This document shows positions 15,803 through 23,134 of a DNA stretch of 34,964 nucleotides, piece after piece. Every line of letters begins with the position of its first letter. Within the stretch, counting starts at the first letter, position 1. Location of the stretch: IMG/VR virus record IMGVR_UViG_3300022209_000007, positions 1 to 34,964 of that record; one strand, 5' to 3'. This DNA is from a virus. A program made the position numbers and the translations under genes. The notes below the pieces were generated by a model. That model was not told the origin of the DNA. It worked only from the letters and a program-made list of their open reading frames with translations, and did no database searches.

Positions 15803-17346
15803 TGGAAAAGAAGCTTGTGCTAGGACCGCCGGGAACGGGAAAAACTACGTTTCTGGTAAATACTTTTCGCAAGCTTTTAGAACGCGGTGTTGACCCCGAA
15901 CGAATAGCCTATGTCAGCTTTACTCGAAAAGCCGCACAAGAAGCACGCGATCGCTGCGTTCAAAGTCTTTCGCTTCCCGCTTCCCGCTTCCCGCATGTTA
16001 AGACACTTCACAGCATCGCTTTTCGCGAAAATGGTCTGGCGACATCCGATGTTATGAACAACGAAAATTACCGAGAAGTTAGCGACTATCTAGGTATTAA
16101 TATAATGCCGGTGAACGAATCACGCGGGCTTGGCGAAGACACGATGATCGGTTTCCACTTAGCACTAGCACGGAATCTTCGTCGAGATTACGAACAACAT
16201 TTTCGATCTGTTGCGGGGTCGACTACATTAAAACGTTTTAATTTTGGTAGTTTGGACCGGGGCGGTTCACTCGCTGAATTCCTTCGCGCCGCGCGCGTCC
16301 TTGAGCAATACAAGCGCAAAAATAATTTATGGGATTTCCACGATATGCTAGAAGCTGGCACGCACTGCGATCCGTTGCCGGTTGATTACGCCATCATAGA
16401 CGAAGCGCAAGACCTTTCGCCCCTGCAATGGCAATTTGCCGCGCAGATGTTCAAGAATGTTAAAACGTGTTGGATTGCCGGGGACGACGATCAGGCTGTC
16501 TATTCTTGGTCAGGTGCTGACTTGCATACTTTTCGAAATATGCAAGCGGAACGAACCGTTCTGGATCAATCTTACCGACTGCCGGAATCGATCTGGAAGT
16601 TCGCGATCAAGATTGCTGAAATGATTGATGACCGTTACGAAAAAGAATGGAAGCCGCGATCGGATTCCGGCGAGTTACATTTTGTGACCGGATTGGAAGA
16701 ATGCCCACTGAACAATTCTGAATCTTGGTACTTGCTGACGCGCACCAGATCGCAACAATACGAACTAACGCGATGGCTTCGTTTTCACGGGTTTCCATAT
16801 ACTCAGAACGGGAAAGATTCTATAAAAAAAGAACATATTCGATTGGCTAACACGTGGACAAAATTGCAGCGCGGCGAGTATGTCCCCGTTTCTTCGGCGC
16901 TGGCAGTATACGACTTTATGCGGGACGAACAACTTCAGCCGGATGCGCGGAAAAAATTGTCAATGCTTCCTTTAGATGATCGGATTAAATTACCAGAATT
17001 AGTAAGTTCTTGCGGTCTTATTAACGCGGACGGAATCTGGCATGATGTTTTATTGATAGATAAAACAGATTCGAATTATTACCGAGCAGTCAAAGATAAT
17101 TTAGGAATGGATGCTTTGATCTCAGAACCGCGAATCGCAGTTCATACGATGCACGGGGTAAAGGGCGGCGAAGCGGACAACGTTTATTTTTCAAACAGCA
17201 TGGGGCAGAAACCATACAGTTATTATAAAACCGGGCATACGCGGGATGATGAAGCCCGAATATTTTATGTTGCCGCGACCCGTGCCCGGAAACGGTTATT
17301 TGTAAAAATGTCGCCTCGCTGTCCTTTCCCTGTTCCGAAGAATTAA
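15802..17346 (+). CDS. UvrD/PcrA-like SF1 helicase
   Basis: The product is 514 residues. Motif I is GPPGTGKTT (residues 7-15), Ia YVSFTRKAAQEARDR, II YAIIDEAQDLSPLQ, III AGDDDQAVYSWSGAD, V VHTMHGVKGGEADNVYFSN and VI EARIFYVAATRARKRLFV. It is shorter than bacterial UvrD (about 720 residues), so accessory subdomains are reduced. It is a 3'-5' translocase by family. Together with the SNF2-type protein it gives the phage two helicases, but no DnaB-type replicative helicase is visible here. Coupled to the primase by TGATG, so the two are made together. Confidence 0.88.
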   Translation: MEKKLVLGPPGTGKTTFLVNTFRKLLERGVDPERIAYVSFTRKAAQEARDRCVQSLSLPASRFPHVKTLHSIAFRENGLATSDVMNNENYREVSDYLGINIMPVNESRGLGEDTMIGFHLALARNLRRDYEQHFRSVAGSTTLKRFNFGSLDRGGSLAEFLRAARVLEQYKRKNNLWDFHDMLEAGTHCDPLPVDYAIIDEAQDLSPLQWQFAAQMFKNVKTCWIAGDDDQAVYSWSGADLHTFRNMQAERTVLDQSYRLPESIWKFAIKIAEMIDDRYEKEWKPRSDSGELHFVTGLEECPLNNSESWYLLTRTRSQQYELTRWLRFHGFPYTQNGKDSIKKEHIRLANTWTKLQRGEYVPVSSALAVYDFMRDEQLQPDARKKLSMLPLDDRIKLPELVSSCGLINADGIWHDVLLIDKTDSNYYRAVKDNLGMDALISEPRIAVHTMHGVKGGEADNVYFSNSMGQKPYSYYKTGHTRDDEARIFYVAATRARKRLFVKMSPRCPFPVPKN

Positions 17347-17352
17347 AAAACC

Positions 17353-17380
17353 TTGACAATATTTAGTAAAGTGCTATTAT
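17353..17380 (+). promoter_or_regulatory. promoter of the guide-RNA (Tas) operon, inside an inverted repeat
   Basis: TTGACA (17353-17358), 16 bp, TGC-TATTAT (-10 at 17375-17380), then TTAAAAC. An exact 10-bp inverted repeat, AAAACCTTGA (17347-17356) and TCAAGGTTTT (17393-17402), brackets the core promoter and overlaps the -35. This could be an operator pair. The promoter serves the genes at 17429, 17728 and 18161 and then the repeat array. Confidence 0.78.
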
Positions 17381-17428
17381 TTAAAACAAGCCTCAAGGTT
17401 TTAATTTATATAGAAAGGAGAATTAAGG

Positions 17429-17740
17429 ATGTTAGATCAAAAAATTACTTGTGGAAAACACTCGTTTAAACTCGATGAGTTAGAAACGGCTGTAAAATTC
17501 GCGTTCGTTACTGAACTTGCATTGAAGATTGAAAACGTGATCGCTGCAAGCGGAACGTCTGACGGTTTGTGCTTCGGCGATCTTCAGGATCGCGGTCTTC
17601 TGAAAAAAAGATATATCCCCGGGAATGGACCGGATTACGATCCTTCCGGTATTGAATGGACAGTTGTCGGCGATGTGGAATTCACAACTGAGTGCGGCAA
17701 CACTTTCAAAAAGGGGGACGTGATCGAATGGGAAAAATAG
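17429..17740 (+). CDS. small hypothetical protein, first gene of the Tas operon
   Basis: The product is 103 residues with strong ribosome site AAAGGAGAATTAAGG. The N-terminal half is helical (LDELETAVKFAFVTELALKI); the C-terminal half is beta-rich (IEWTVVGDVEFTTECGNTFK) and could be a small barrel. No family is recognised. Its coding end overlaps the next gene by 13 bp. It shares the promoter of the Nop/IS110-like gene and array, so a link to the guide-RNA system is possible but unproven. Confidence 0.65.
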   Translation: MLDQKITCGKHSFKLDELETAVKFAFVTELALKIENVIAASGTSDGLCFGDLQDRGLLKKRYIPGNGPDYDPSGIEWTVVGDVEFTTECGNTFKKGDVIEWEK

Positions 17741-18120
17741 CCGATAGATTTTCAAAATCGAAAAGAAAAAAAGCAAAACGGACGGGGCATTGTTTTGTTA
17801 CCGCCGCAACAATGCAATCTAAACTTTTAACAGACTGGGAATTAGTTCATGGCATACCGCTGGGCAAGGGCGGGGAAGCGCAGGGTTTGCGCTATCCCCA
17901 CGCGTGGCTAGAATCCCCGGATGGGTTACAGGTATTCGATCCGAGCCTTTATGAAAAAGGAATCGAGCCGTTTTTTCCGTTGCGTAGTTATTACGAAATC
18001 GGAAATATAGAATGGACGGTTCGTTACCCGGTAGAGTCCGCCACGCGACTAATGCACGTGAGCGGGAATTTTGGTCCGTGGCATCAGAAGTTAATCGACC
18101 TTGACCGGGAGATCGGCTGA
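17728..18120 (+). CDS. possible papain-like/transglutaminase-fold protein
   Basis: The product is 130 residues from ATG 17728; an in-frame start further upstream would lie deep in the preceding gene. A very basic N-terminus (RFSKSKRKKAKR) precedes a candidate Cys-His-Asp triad in the order of papain-like and transglutaminase folds: Cys22 in GHCFVTAATM, His58 in YPHAWLE and Asp71 in VFDPS. The small size and spacing resemble uncharacterised phage proteins with this pattern. If active it could be a peptidase or amidase, but this is inferred from three short motifs. It is the second gene of the Tas operon. Confidence 0.55.
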   Translation: MGKIADRFSKSKRKKAKRTGHCFVTAATMQSKLLTDWELVHGIPLGKGGEAQGLRYPHAWLESPDGLQVFDPSLYEKGIEPFFPLRSYYEIGNIEWTVRYPVESATRLMHVSGNFGPWHQKLIDLDREIG

Positions 18121-18160
18121 CAGGTCGCGGACTTTTAAAAATCTGAAAGGAGAAATTAAA

Positions 18161-19021
18161 ATGAGTGAATTAAAAACTATGGTACGTGGTGTGTATGATC
18201 TTCAAAAATTACGCATTCAAATGGGAAACCGAATCGTCGGTAATTTTAAAGCAAAACTAGGGCAGGAACCTTCTCAACCCGAAGCCGAAATAGGGTCAGA
18301 AGGTGCTATGATTTTAAAATCGATGCGCGCTTCCTATGATAAGTTGATGGACGGGGTAAAAACTTTTCCGCGTCAAGCATCTTTTTCAGGTGACGAAATT
18401 ATCAGCAGTTACACGGAATTTTGTTTAATGGCGCAGTATGTTGAAATCGAAGAATCTGAAATTGCTGGTTTTCGACGGTTGAAAACAACCTTGCGGGAAT
18501 ATCCTATTTACAATAATTTTCTTGTAAATGTGAAGGGCGTCGGTCCGGCGATGGCGGGGGTTATTTTATCTGAATTCGATATAACCCGAGCAACTTACCC
18601 GTCGTCAATGTGGAAATATGCGGGTTTAGACGTTGCGTCGGATGGAAGGGGTCGGTCAAGACGGGCTGAACATTTAGTTGAAGTTGACTACAATGACAAG
18701 GACGGCAACCCGGCAAAACGTCGCGGCATTACGTTTAATCCGTGGTTGAAAACAAAATTGATCGGCGTTCTGGGGTCGTCTTTTCTGCGTGCTGGTGAAA
18801 ATCCTTATCGTGCTATTTACGATGACTACAAAAATCGTTTGGAAAATCATCCGGCTCATCAAGAAAAATCGAAAGGTCATCGGCATAATATGGCAATCCG
18901 ATACATGGTTAAACGGTTTTTAGTTGATCTTTATACAGAATGGCGCGCGCTGGAAGGCTTGCCGGTTGCAGATGAATACAGCATCGCGAAACTAGGCATT
19001 GATCATCGGAAAGCAGGTTGA
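18161..19021 (+). CDS. TIGR-associated (Tas) protein, nuclease-less, Nop/IS110-like
   Basis: The product is 286 residues from ATG 18161, with an ideal ribosome site (AAAGGAGAAATTAAA). The N-terminal 110 residues are predicted long helices (VYDLQKLRIQMGNRIVGNF), as in Nop-domain coiled coils. Residues 122-139 (VNVKGVGPAMAGVILSEF) form a helix-hairpin-helix followed by MWKYAGLDVASDGRGRSRR, the layout of the C-terminal domain of IS110 transposases (Tnp_20), which is structurally akin to Nop. A basic C-terminal helix follows (GHRHNMAIRYMVKRFLVDLY). The IS110 RuvC-like DEDD half is absent, and no HNH is seen. The repeat array starts 10 bp after the stop. It should bind array-derived RNAs and be guided to DNA; binding without cleavage is inferred. 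A lone transposase remnant is the alternative. Confidence 0.78.
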   Translation: MSELKTMVRGVYDLQKLRIQMGNRIVGNFKAKLGQEPSQPEAEIGSEGAMILKSMRASYDKLMDGVKTFPRQASFSGDEIISSYTEFCLMAQYVEIEESEIAGFRRLKTTLREYPIYNNFLVNVKGVGPAMAGVILSEFDITRATYPSSMWKYAGLDVASDGRGRSRRAEHLVEVDYNDKDGNPAKRRGITFNPWLKTKLIGVLGSSFLRAGENPYRAIYDDYKNRLENHPAHQEKSKGHRHNMAIRYMVKRFLVDLYTEWRALEGLPVADEYSIAKLGIDHRKAG

Positions 19022-19031
19022 TCGCGTGCAG

Positions 19032-20076
19032 AGTGAATCATGAAAGCCAAGAAACCCGTTTCAAGCTAGTGAACCGGAAGAAAAAAGAAACCCATTGGAT
19101 CGAAGTGAACCATGTAAGTAAAGGAAACCGCAGATAAATAGTGAATCAAAAAGCCGACGGAACCCGATGCCGCGTAGTGAATCAAGTGGGTAAAGAAACC
19201 CAACCCGGATAAGTGAACCAAATAGTGAAAGAAACCCGCTGATTTATAGTGAATCGATGACTGGAATAAACTCAGGCTGGCCGAGTGAATCAATATAAGG
19301 AAGAAACCCGGGAAAACGGAGTGAACCACCGCAGGAAAAGGAAACCGCTGATAATTAGTGAACCAAAAATTGAAAGAAACCCATACAGGCATAGTGAACC
19401 ATTGAATAGAAGAAACCCAGATTGACCAAGTGAATCAACGGCGAAAAGAAACCCGAACGAGACTAGTGAACCATTATATGTGAGAAACCCACCGGAAAAC
19501 AGTGAATCAACGGCGAAAAGAAACCCGAGCTAGGCTAGTTAATCAAAAACAAAAAGAAACCCAGACAGGCCGAGTGAACCAAGTGGGTAAAGAAACCCAA
19601 CCCGGATAAGTGAACCAAGCGGGGAAAGAAACCCATTGCAAGCTAGTGAACCAAGTTGTTGAAGAAACCCGCTTCAATTTAGTGAACCATTACATGAAAG
19701 AAACCCAAACTGACCAAGTGAACCAAACAGGGAAAGAAACCCAAACTGCCCAAGTGAATCACAAACAGAAAGAAACCCAGTCAGTCCGAGTGAACCATAA
19801 AACTAAAGGAACCCAGTGAAAACGAGTGAATCACAAGCAGAAAGAAACCCAGATAGGACGAGTGAACCATAGAACTAAAGGAACCCAGTGAAAACGAGTG
19901 AACCAACCGCGAAAAGAAACCCGTCTAAAGCTAGTGAATCGGAAACCGTGAGAAACCCATACTTACAAAGTGAACCAAGCGGGGAAAGAAACCCATACTA
20001 ACCAAGTGAACCATAAAGCGAAAGGAAACCAAACTTGCCTAGTGAACCAAGCCTACAAAGAAACCCAGTTAATCGG
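19032..20076 (+). repeat. TIGR array: 29 units of 36 bp with paired short spacers
   Basis: There are 29 head-to-tail units. 28 are exactly 36 bp; unit 9 (19320-19356) is 37. Each is AGTGAAYC, 10 bases (spacer A), RGAAACCC, 10 bases (spacer B). Box 1 deviates once (AGTTAATC at 19537) and box 2 in a few units, the worst being unit 7 (ATAAACTC). Spacer A nearly always starts and ends with A, and spacer B always starts with a purine, so the true variable cores are about 8-9 nt. A broken box (AGTGTAAT) closes the array at 20077. Period, two alternating boxes and two spacers per unit match TIGR arrays, which are processed to 36-nt tigRNAs. It should be transcribed with the gene at 18161. CRISPR does not fit: boxes are too short and spacers alternate. 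Confidence 0.88.
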
Positions 20077-20101
20077 AGTGTAATATTTTTTAAAAAAACG
20101 C

Positions 20102-20129
20102 TTGACTTCTGGTAAGGCTATGCTATTAT
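20102..20129 (+). promoter_or_regulatory. sigma70-like promoter with extended -10
   Basis: TTGACT (20102-20107), 16 bp, TGC-TATTAT (-10 at 20124-20129), then TTAAAAC. A T6A7 tract just upstream (20086-20098) may serve as an UP element and lies directly after the repeat array. It drives the DUF932 gene and is nearly the same as the promoter at 8147. Confidence 0.78.
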
Positions 20130-20160
20130 TTAAAACATGAACAGGGCGTACCCCGGTTCA

Positions 20161-20184
20161 GCGGAATTTTCCGCAACGTTTTTT
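20161..20184 (+). terminator. possible attenuator in the DUF932 leader
   Basis: GCGGA-ATTT-TCCGC (20161-20174) followed by AACG and six T (20179-20184), between the promoter and the ribosome site. It has the form of a weak intrinsic terminator in the 5' leader, so it could attenuate transcription. The stem is only 5 bp and no alternative structure is evident. Confidence 0.35.
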
Positions 20185-20209
20185 AACAACTGGAAAGGAG
20201 AATTAAATT

Positions 20210-20968
20210 ATGTCAAACCTCAATCTTATGCTTCACTGTGGCGCGTCGCATGTTGATCGTTCGGAACTTGGAAAGGTAAACTTGCCGGTTGCGACTCGAA
20301 GCTTCGTCCCGGTCAATCACGATTACTTCGTCGATCTGGTTCAGGACAGGCTTGAAGATCGCGGTCTTCGGGTTCAATCCGAAGCCCACGGTCTGACAAA
20401 AGACGGGGCCAATTACTTCGGAATGTTCGAAGTTGTGGGTCGTGAATCGCGAGGCGATTACAGCACTGTGATCGGACTGCGGAACAGCCATGTAAAGGCT
20501 TTCGCTGCGATGATCGCAGTCGGTTCCGGGGTGTTCGTTTGCGACAACCTCGCTTTTTCTGGCGAAGTCGTTGTCGGTCACAAGCACACCAGAAACGTGC
20601 TTGAATATCTTCCCCTGCGAATTGCTGCCGCAATGGATCAGGTTATTCGCTTAGACGATCATCAAGAAATTCGTTATGATCGGTATAAGGAAACAGAATT
20701 CGGCGACAAGGATGCAGAATTCCATATCGTCGAACTGTTTCGCAAAGGCGCACTGAATACGCGGTCTTTGCCGAAAGTTGTTGAACAGTGGGACAATCCT
20801 GATCATCAGGAATTCGAAAACTCGAATGTCTGGAAGTTGTTCAACGCTTGCACTGAAGCATACAAAGGAACATCACTGGAATGGATTCAGCGGATGTCGG
20901 GTGAATTACATCGTCACCTTGATACGGTCTGCGAAGTTCCGGAACTTGTTCTTCCTGAAGCGGCGTAA
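20210..20968 (+). CDS. DUF932 family phage/plasmid protein
   Basis: The product is 252 residues with ribosome site AAAGGAGAATTAAATT. The core GLRNSHVKAFAAMIAVGSGV, then FVCDNLAFSGEVVVGHKHT, is the DUF932 signature, common in phages and plasmids but of unknown function. A C-terminal helical region (WKLFNACTEAYKGTS) precedes the end. It is a one-gene transcription unit with its own promoter, a possible attenuator, and a strong hairpin behind it, which suggests high, independently controlled expression. Whether it works with the adjacent Tas system is unknown. Confidence 0.8.
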   Translation: MSNLNLMLHCGASHVDRSELGKVNLPVATRSFVPVNHDYFVDLVQDRLEDRGLRVQSEAHGLTKDGANYFGMFEVVGRESRGDYSTVIGLRNSHVKAFAAMIAVGSGVFVCDNLAFSGEVVVGHKHTRNVLEYLPLRIAAAMDQVIRLDDHQEIRYDRYKETEFGDKDAEFHIVELFRKGALNTRSLPKVVEQWDNPDHQEFENSNVWKLFNACTEAYKGTSLEWIQRMSGELHRHLDTVCEVPELVLPEAA

Positions 20969-20976
20969 CATTAACC

Positions 20977-21000
20977 CCCGGGGCTTCGGCCCCGGGATTT
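20977..21000 (+). terminator. terminator-like hairpin with UUCG loop
   Basis: Stem CCCGGGGC / GCCCCGGG (20977-20984, 20989-20996) closed by C(TTCG)G, an extra-stable tetraloop, then ATTTT. The T tract is short, but position after the DUF932 stop and before the next promoter supports termination. Confidence 0.75.
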
Positions 21001-21013
21001 TCCTTGAAAGTTG

Positions 21014-21042
21014 TTGCACGATAAAATATACCCTGCTAATAT
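21014..21042 (+). promoter_or_regulatory. probable promoter of the clamp/polymerase operon
   Basis: TTGCAC (21014-21019), 17 bp, TGC-TAATAT (-10 at 21037-21042). The -10 is the same as in the promoter at 30424. It lies right after the terminator-like hairpin and 22 bp before the first gene, so it probably drives 21065-28460. Confidence 0.55.
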
Positions 21043-21064
21043 CCAAACCATAAAGGAGTTAAAA

Positions 21065-21373
21065 ATGTCAGTTACTTTTTACGGGATCGGCGGGGCAAAT
21101 TACGAAAGCATCGAAGAAGCTTGGACTTCGTATTTTGAGAATCTATACGGAAGCATCGATGTTATGTCTTCGCAGGAATATCATTCTAAATATTTGGATT
21201 TTGTATCCGGTATTTTATGCGGAATGAATATTGTTTACACGCGGTTCGACTTTCTGAACCGTCAGCAAGGCGTCCCCGACGGGACAGCAATACAACGGGC
21301 AATGCTAACACTAACAAACGAAGCGATGGAAATCGCGGCGGAAGAATATCAACAGTCAAGGCGAAAAAAATGA
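21065..21373 (+). CDS. small hypothetical protein
   Basis: The product is 102 residues from ATG 21065, with ribosome site AAAGGAGTTAAAA. It is acidic and mostly helical (ANYESIEEAWTSYFENLYGS, then RAMLTLTNEAMEIAAEEYQQ), with a basic end. No family is recognised. The stop overlaps the next start (ATGA). It is the leading gene of the clamp/polymerase operon. Confidence 0.65.
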   Translation: MSVTFYGIGGANYESIEEAWTSYFENLYGSIDVMSSQEYHSKYLDFVSGILCGMNIVYTRFDFLNRQQGVPDGTAIQRAMLTLTNEAMEIAAEEYQQSRRKK

Positions 21374-22158
21374 AAGCGATTATACACGCGACTTCTGCCG
21401 GATGGCATGAACGTTATTTCAAATTCTTCGTTCAGGGTTTTGCCCGGCATGGTATTTTAGCAGAACGCGCCAGATGTGATAAACCGCACGCTGGGGATAT
21501 ACACGTTTTATTCGGTCCGAATTACTGGAAGAATTGCGAACAGCAATACGAAAATTATTTGATTGTGAACCGAAAATTCATCGGCGACGTAAACGACGAT
21601 GTTGCGGTAAGCTGGAACGGATTCAACGGGCGCGGAATATTCTGCATTGATTCCCCGCAACCCTTGCGATTTGAAAATGCGATGTCACGAAGCCCGATAA
21701 AAATCCGACCGTGGAAAAATTTCGATTCCAGAAATTTTTTATTGTTGGGGCAGGCGGATGCCGGTCGTTCTGAAAATTTTGGTTTGTTGTCGGACTGGTA
21801 TACTGCCGTCCGCAATTATTACGATTTCGCGTCCCCGATTTATCGTCAATGGCCGAACGGTGACGGGCATACGCTGCAACAGGATGTCGATCGAACTGGT
21901 TTTTCTGTTAGTCTGAATAGCACTGTTGCCGTGGAAACATTGATGCTTGGTCATCCTACTAGCGCGTGGGATGTGGGTTCGCCGATCTGGTCAGTTTGTA
22001 GCCGGGGTTACGATTTCAAAAAGGAACCGAATCGGGCGGCGTTGTTTGAATATCTTGCGAATTGCCAGTTCTATTATCAGGAAATTCAGAACGGGGATTT
22101 CTGGCTTCAACTGGGTAAGGGTCCCTACGGCCCCCGTCTTTGTGATGTCACTCTTTGA
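21370..22158 (+). CDS. GT-B glycosyltransferase-like protein
   Basis: The product is 262 residues from ATG 21370. The N-terminus (KAIIHATSAGWHERYFKFFV) reads as a Rossmann-like first strand and helix. The C-terminal part VSLNSTVAVETLMLGHPTSA resembles the donor-binding region of GT-B glycosyltransferases (Ser-Thr-x-x-x-Glu near the sugar nucleotide). No complete family signature is visible, so the substrate is unknown. It overlaps the clamp gene by 14 bp in another frame, so the two are coupled. It fits with the other sugar- and methyl-transferase genes at 25254-28460. Confidence 0.5.
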   Translation: MKAIIHATSAGWHERYFKFFVQGFARHGILAERARCDKPHAGDIHVLFGPNYWKNCEQQYENYLIVNRKFIGDVNDDVAVSWNGFNGRGIFCIDSPQPLRFENAMSRSPIKIRPWKNFDSRNFLLLGQADAGRSENFGLLSDWYTAVRNYYDFASPIYRQWPNGDGHTLQQDVDRTGFSVSLNSTVAVETLMLGHPTSAWDVGSPIWSVCSRGYDFKKEPNRAALFEYLANCQFYYQEIQNGDFWLQLGKGPYGPRLCDVTL

Positions 22159-23134
22159 AACCGCCAAGCTGATCGCCAGCGTTATCAATAAGACCGATCC
22201 GCTTCCGGTCATGCGGATGCTTCATTTCGCTGAAGACCGCATTCAAGGTTCCAGCGATCGCATGACGTTCGATGGTCCGTGGCCCCGGGAAGGCAACCCG
22301 GTCAACCTGCCTGCCGACAAGTTCGTCGCGGCACTGAAACGGATGCCGGAAGGAAAGTTCACATCGAAAGACGGAAACCTGATTATCAAGTCTGGAAAGA
22401 TGTCGGCAAAAATGCCAATCAGCACGCAATCGTATCCGACAACTTTGAAGCCGGACGGCTGGGACCCGTGCGGGGACATAATGGAACCGATCAACCGCCT
22501 GCGCTCGTTCATTGCGAAAGATAATCCGAAGCTTTGGGCGCGTGGCGTTTTGTGGTGGGATGGTTGGTTTTACGCAACGAACAATGTAACGCTAATTCGA
22601 ACGCCATATAAATTACCGTGGACTGACCATCCGATCACGATTCCAGATTTTGCAATTGAAGTTATTCGAAAATCTGGTCTTGCTATCACTTCGATTCACG
22701 ATCGAGAGAATGCCGGGGCGATCGAGTTTGATGACTTTTGGCTAGAATATCGGAAATACGGTGAGCCGTGGCCGATGAAAACTGTCACAGATTTATTTTC
22801 CCGGGAAGACTGGGATAAGCTTCCAGAATTTGACGGTCCCACGGCAGCGCAGAACGTTCGCGATTTGTTACCCTTCGCGCCGGAAACACAACGCGCCCCG
22901 GCAGTGTGTTTCCGACCCGGTTTAATCACGACGCTGGACGGCGAGAGCCGCGCGCAAATTGAATTCGATGTTCCGACGGACAAGGAAGTATTTTTTTACG
23001 GGGAAGCAATTGCCGACATATTGATCCATGTCAACGCGATCGATTTTAACTGCTACCCGAAACCCGTGCCGTTTACCGGGGAGCATATTCAAGGTTTAAC
23101 GATGGGCGTGTATAGCCGAACGGGGAACGCGTGA
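22145..23134 (+). CDS. sliding clamp-like protein (DNA polymerase III beta type)
   Basis: The product is 329 residues from ATG 22145, overlapping the previous gene by 14 bp. The region MRMLHFAEDRIQGSSDRMTF, then NLPADKFVAALKRMPEGKFT and GNLIIKSGKMSAKMP, follows the first domain of beta clamps (strand, helix with a PadkF-like segment, then hairpins). The rest is diverged; the protein is shorter than bacterial beta (about 366 residues). It should ring the DNA and tether the polymerase encoded immediately downstream (GTGA overlap). No clamp-loader gene is visible, so loading may rely on host proteins. Confidence is moderate because the match is remote. Confidence 0.65.
   Translation: MSLFETAKLIASVINKTDPLPVMRMLHFAEDRIQGSSDRMTFDGPWPREGNPVNLPADKFVAALKRMPEGKFTSKDGNLIIKSGKMSAKMPISTQSYPTTLKPDGWDPCGDIMEPINRLRSFIAKDNPKLWARGVLWWDGWFYATNNVTLIRTPYKLPWTDHPITIPDFAIEVIRKSGLAITSIHDRENAGAIEFDDFWLEYRKYGEPWPMKTVTDLFSREDWDKLPEFDGPTAAQNVRDLLPFAPETQRAPAVCFRPGLITTLDGESRAQIEFDVPTDKEVFFYGEAIADILIHVNAIDFNCYPKPVPFTGEHIQGLTMGVYSRTGNA

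Noticed and set aside
18161-19021. Functional IS110-family insertion sequence
   Set aside because: The N-terminal RuvC-like DEDD domain is missing, no element ends are seen, and the gene sits in a tight phage operon with its own ribosome site.
19066-19392. A 108-residue minus-strand open frame across the first part of the array
   Set aside because: Also produced by the periodic boxes; low-complexity repeated sequence, no ribosome site or promoter.
19610-19819. A 69-residue open frame inside the repeat array with a 12-residue periodicity
   Set aside because: 36 bp is 12 codons, so box sequences give an open frame wherever spacers lack stops. The same frame has stops in many other units, and there is no ribosome site. 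It is a by-product of the array.
19032-20076. CRISPR array
   Set aside because: Conserved boxes are only 8 bp, alternate between two types, and variable parts are 10 bp; no cas genes are nearby. The TIGR layout fits better.
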